DNA from: an uncultured Pirellula sp.
Lineage (GTDB): Bacteria > Planctomycetota > Planctomycetia > Pirellulales > Pirellulaceae
Assembly (NCBI GenBank): GCA_903837255.1
Contig: CAILTZ010000824.1
Coordinates: 1-8,299 of the forward strand
Reading direction: 5' to 3'
Length of the DNA: 8,299 bases
Made by a program: the position numbers and the translations under genes. This document shows positions 6,463 through 8,299 of this stretch, in pieces (the first letter of the stretch is position 1; each line of letters starts with the position of its first letter). The notes beneath the pieces are model-generated. The model did no database searches and had not been told where the DNA came from. It saw nothing but the letters and a program-made list of their open reading frames with translations.

Positions 6463-8299
6463 GCCCACGGACACAAGACGCTCCCAAAGGCATCGATAAG
6501 ATCGCTAGGAACAAGCCCGATATCCAAGGTGTATCGATCAGACTACCAAAGAAACCAACCCCCAAGAATCCTAAAACAGAAACAGCCTGGAACGATTCAA
6601 TCGAAAACCTGCAATCACCATTCATCGGCACCCCAAGATTCCTTCGGCCTGCTCGCCACAACGCACTACCCACTAAGATGATCCAAGCCGAAACCCCCAA
6701 TAGTCCTTGCTCGTAATACGCATGGACTAAAAAATTCTTCGCCCGCCAAACCATGTGATCGTCGCAGGTGAAGTACCACGGATAACTACCCATGCTGCCG
6801 ATCGCCGGAGTCCCGATCGCAACCGATCGATCCGTGCCCATTTCGGCGGTAGGGACCGCTCTCAAAATCGCTGTCCCATGGCCAGTTACGCTCAACCCAA
6901 ACGACCAAGGACGCCAACGGGCATGTAAACTGTCGTTGGCCCTGAACTCCACCTCGGACAAATCGACCACCTGCCACTGGCTGCCAACATCGATGGCCGG
7001 CAAACGTAAACCGCCAAAGGATTCCAATACCGATTTTTCCACCAAGCTTGGAGTGATTCGCAAGGCACCGTCCGGGACATTCGCCTCATCGGTTCGCTCC
7101 TGCCGTTTGACTTCCAAATCGAAACTTGAGACGGATTTCAAATCCCTAGACTCTACCAATCGTTCCAAGTAAATCGGCCAATCCCCTTTGAAGTGAATCT
7201 CGCCGTGGGGCTTCTCGGATTGGTTTTCGAACGCCCAGCGAATCGGAGGAACGGGCCTCCCAAACTCAGAGGCAACCATGCTAGGGAGAGTCCCAAGCCC
7301 ATGTCCGATCCCAAGTCCACCGATCCCGGTCGTTCCGCGTCGAAGTATCATCCCCCAATGCGATGCCCTACCATTCCAATCCTGGGCAAAGCTCCCAAAG
7401 CGGTTTCGGATCGCCTCGGTGCTCATTGCCATCACGAGCCCTGCCAGGGTGATCAGTCCTAAGAGGAGCCCAACGCGGCCTGCTAGCCGCCCCCCGGATC
7501 CAGAACCCAAATCGCTTCGCATGGTTGCTTGGCTAGCCTGCATTCCTCGGGCCAGCCAACTCAAATAAATCAATATAGCCACCTGCAACACAACCGCTCC
7601 TAGCGTAGCGCGCGACATGGTCGAGAAGGCCGCATAGGCCAATAGTCCGAGCACTAACGCACTTGAACATCGCCCTAATCCCGTGGTCAAGGGGTGTAGC
7701 ATGTTTGCCCAAACCAACGGAAAGACCATCACGAGGAACGCATCAAGATGCTGATCTCCAATGTGCATCGTGAAGAACGGACCCGTGGCGCGATACACAT
7801 CGCTCCAATTCATCAGTCCCGGGAAAAGAAGTCTTTCCAATGCAACAAAAACACCAACGTAAAGTCCTGCCCACGTACAACCTCGAATAAAAAAAACACT
7901 CCAAACCCCGAACGTTTGTCCTTGGATCGTCTTCCCACAAAACAAGGTGGCGGTCGCAAAGACTGTCCCCCAGAGAATCCCTTTGCCGACGCGAACCGCA
8001 TTCCATTGCGTGAAATAGACCGATAACTGATCTCCCCACGGAGCGCTCGGAAGCCGTAGCAACCCAACCGCTAAAGAGACGGCAACGCTGACAAGCAGCA
8101 GTCCAAAGCCAAATAGCGTCCAACGATCGACGATCGATAACCACCAACCCCCTATGTTAAATTGCTTCCTGCTGGAAATTGCAAGCACCAGCCCTGCGGT
8201 CGCTCCGAGCAACAGACTGTCGAATTCCTGGAGCACAAGTTGACCGGTCAGCGGATAGGCATCGGCCGTGATCAAAACAAGGACGAATACGAGCGGATA
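6443..8299 (-). CDS. O-antigen ligase/polymerase-like (WaaL/Wzy superfamily) membrane protein, 5' end outside window
   Basis: The frame is open through 8299, so 618 C-terminal residues are visible and the true start lies outside; TTG 8275 falls inside a hydrophobic stretch and is not convincing. About a dozen membrane segments are seen, for example near 28-42, 61-81, 107-121, 133-158, 184-201, 211-226, 232-250, 274-292, 528-548 and 572-606. Superfamily-like features are GDQHLDAFLVMVFPLVWA (181-198), TMSRAT with Arg230 (227-232), GIGGLGIGHGLGTLPS (325-340) and VHAYYEQGLLG (525-535). The last corresponds to the HN-type His motif before a Gly-rich helix in WaaL/Wzy proteins, making His526 a candidate catalytic residue. 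Between about 341 and 520 lies a soluble region much larger than the usual periplasmic loop. Such proteins transfer or polymerise glycans from undecaprenyl pyrophosphate carriers at the outer face of the inner membrane. Whether this one ligates glycan to lipid, to protein or polymerises it cannot be told. Confidence 0.85.
   Translation of the reverse strand, partial: YPLVFVLVLITADAYPLTGQLVLQEFDSLLLGATAGLVLAISSRKQFNIGGWWLSIVDRWTLFGFGLLLVSVAVSLAVGLLRLPSAPWGDQLSVYFTQWNAVRVGKGILWGTVFATATLFCGKTIQGQTFGVWSVFFIRGCTWAGLYVGVFVALERLLFPGLMNWSDVYRATGPFFTMHIGDQHLDAFLVMVFPLVWANMLHPLTTGLGRCSSALVLGLLAYAAFSTMSRATLGAVVLQVAILIYLSWLARGMQASQATMRSDLGSGSGGRLAGRVGLLLGLITLAGLVMAMSTEAIRNRFGSFAQDWNGRASHWGMILRRGTTGIGGLGIGHGLGTLPSMVASEFGRPVPPIRWAFENQSEKPHGEIHFKGDWPIYLERLVESRDLKSVSSFDLEVKRQERTDEANVPDGALRITPSLVEKSVLESFGGLRLPAIDVGSQWQVVDLSEVEFRANDSLHARWRPWSFGLSVTGHGTAILRAVPTAEMGTDRSVAIGTPAIGSMGSYPWYFTCDDHMVWRAKNFLVHAYYEQGLLGVSAWIILVGSALWRAGRRNLGVPMNGDCRFSIESFQAVSVLGFLGVGFFGSLIDTPWISGLFLAILSMPLGASCVRGQGAKNP

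Noticed and set aside
6447..6527. Longer N-terminus of the propeller lipoprotein from TTG 6527
   Set aside because: It would overlap the upstream gene by 85 bases and bury the signal peptide, whereas GTG 6446 has a strong AAGGAG and a GTGA stop overlap.
8275..8299. TTG 8275 as the real start of the ligase-like protein
   Set aside because: The frame stays open upstream through 8299 and encodes hydrophobic residues (YPLVFVLV), so the gene most likely continues outside the window.
1..8299. tRNA, rRNA, CRISPR array, insertion sequence or transposase
   Set aside because: I saw no CCA-tailed cloverleaf, no regularly spaced repeats and no transposase-like frame. The window is almost fully covered by the five genes.

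Overview
The window comes from a bacterial envelope/exopolysaccharide locus, most likely of a planctomycete (Pirellula/Rhodopirellula-like). The evidence is an exosortase of the kind common in that phylum, a FemAB-like protein of the PEP-CTERM/exosortase-associated type, and a long secreted protein joining a haem c module of a style often seen in planctomycetes to a sugar-epimerase barrel. The taxonomy is an inference from protein style, since the window holds no marker gene.

All five genes lie on the minus strand, so transcription runs from high to low coordinates. In that order they are: (1) a polytopic membrane protein of the O-antigen ligase/polymerase (WaaL/Wzy) superfamily, cut by the window edge at 8299 and ending at 6443; (2) a lipoprotein beta-propeller, 6446-4989, whose GTG start overlaps the previous stop (GTGA); (3) a secreted protein of about 1030 residues, 4981-1877, with a Wzz-like helical segment, a proline/serine linker, a CxxCH haem module and a C-terminal AGE-type (alpha/alpha)6 barrel; (4) a FemAB/GNAT-like protein, 1875-811, one base after the previous stop; (5) after a 219-base gap, the first 197 residues of an exosortase, 591-1, cut by the other window edge. 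The spacing of genes 1-4 (4-base overlap, 7-base gap, 1-base gap) strongly suggests one operon. The exosortase may have its own promoter inside the gap, which also carries a perfect 7-bp inverted repeat.

A working model: the membrane protein polymerises or ligates lipid-linked glycans at the outer face of the inner membrane. The lipoprotein propeller and the haem/epimerase protein act in the periplasm on or near the glycan. The FemAB-like protein, known from exosortase/EPS gene clusters, modifies a precursor in the cytoplasm. The exosortase cleaves and probably transfers C-terminally tagged proteins to the envelope. No PEP-CTERM-type substrate protein is visible here. The exosortase and FemAB assignments are firm, the ligase and AGE folds are well supported by motifs, and the joint function is inference. 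The most unusual items are the haem c/AGE fusion and a soluble, probably beta-rich insertion of about 180 residues in the periplasmic loop of the ligase-like protein.
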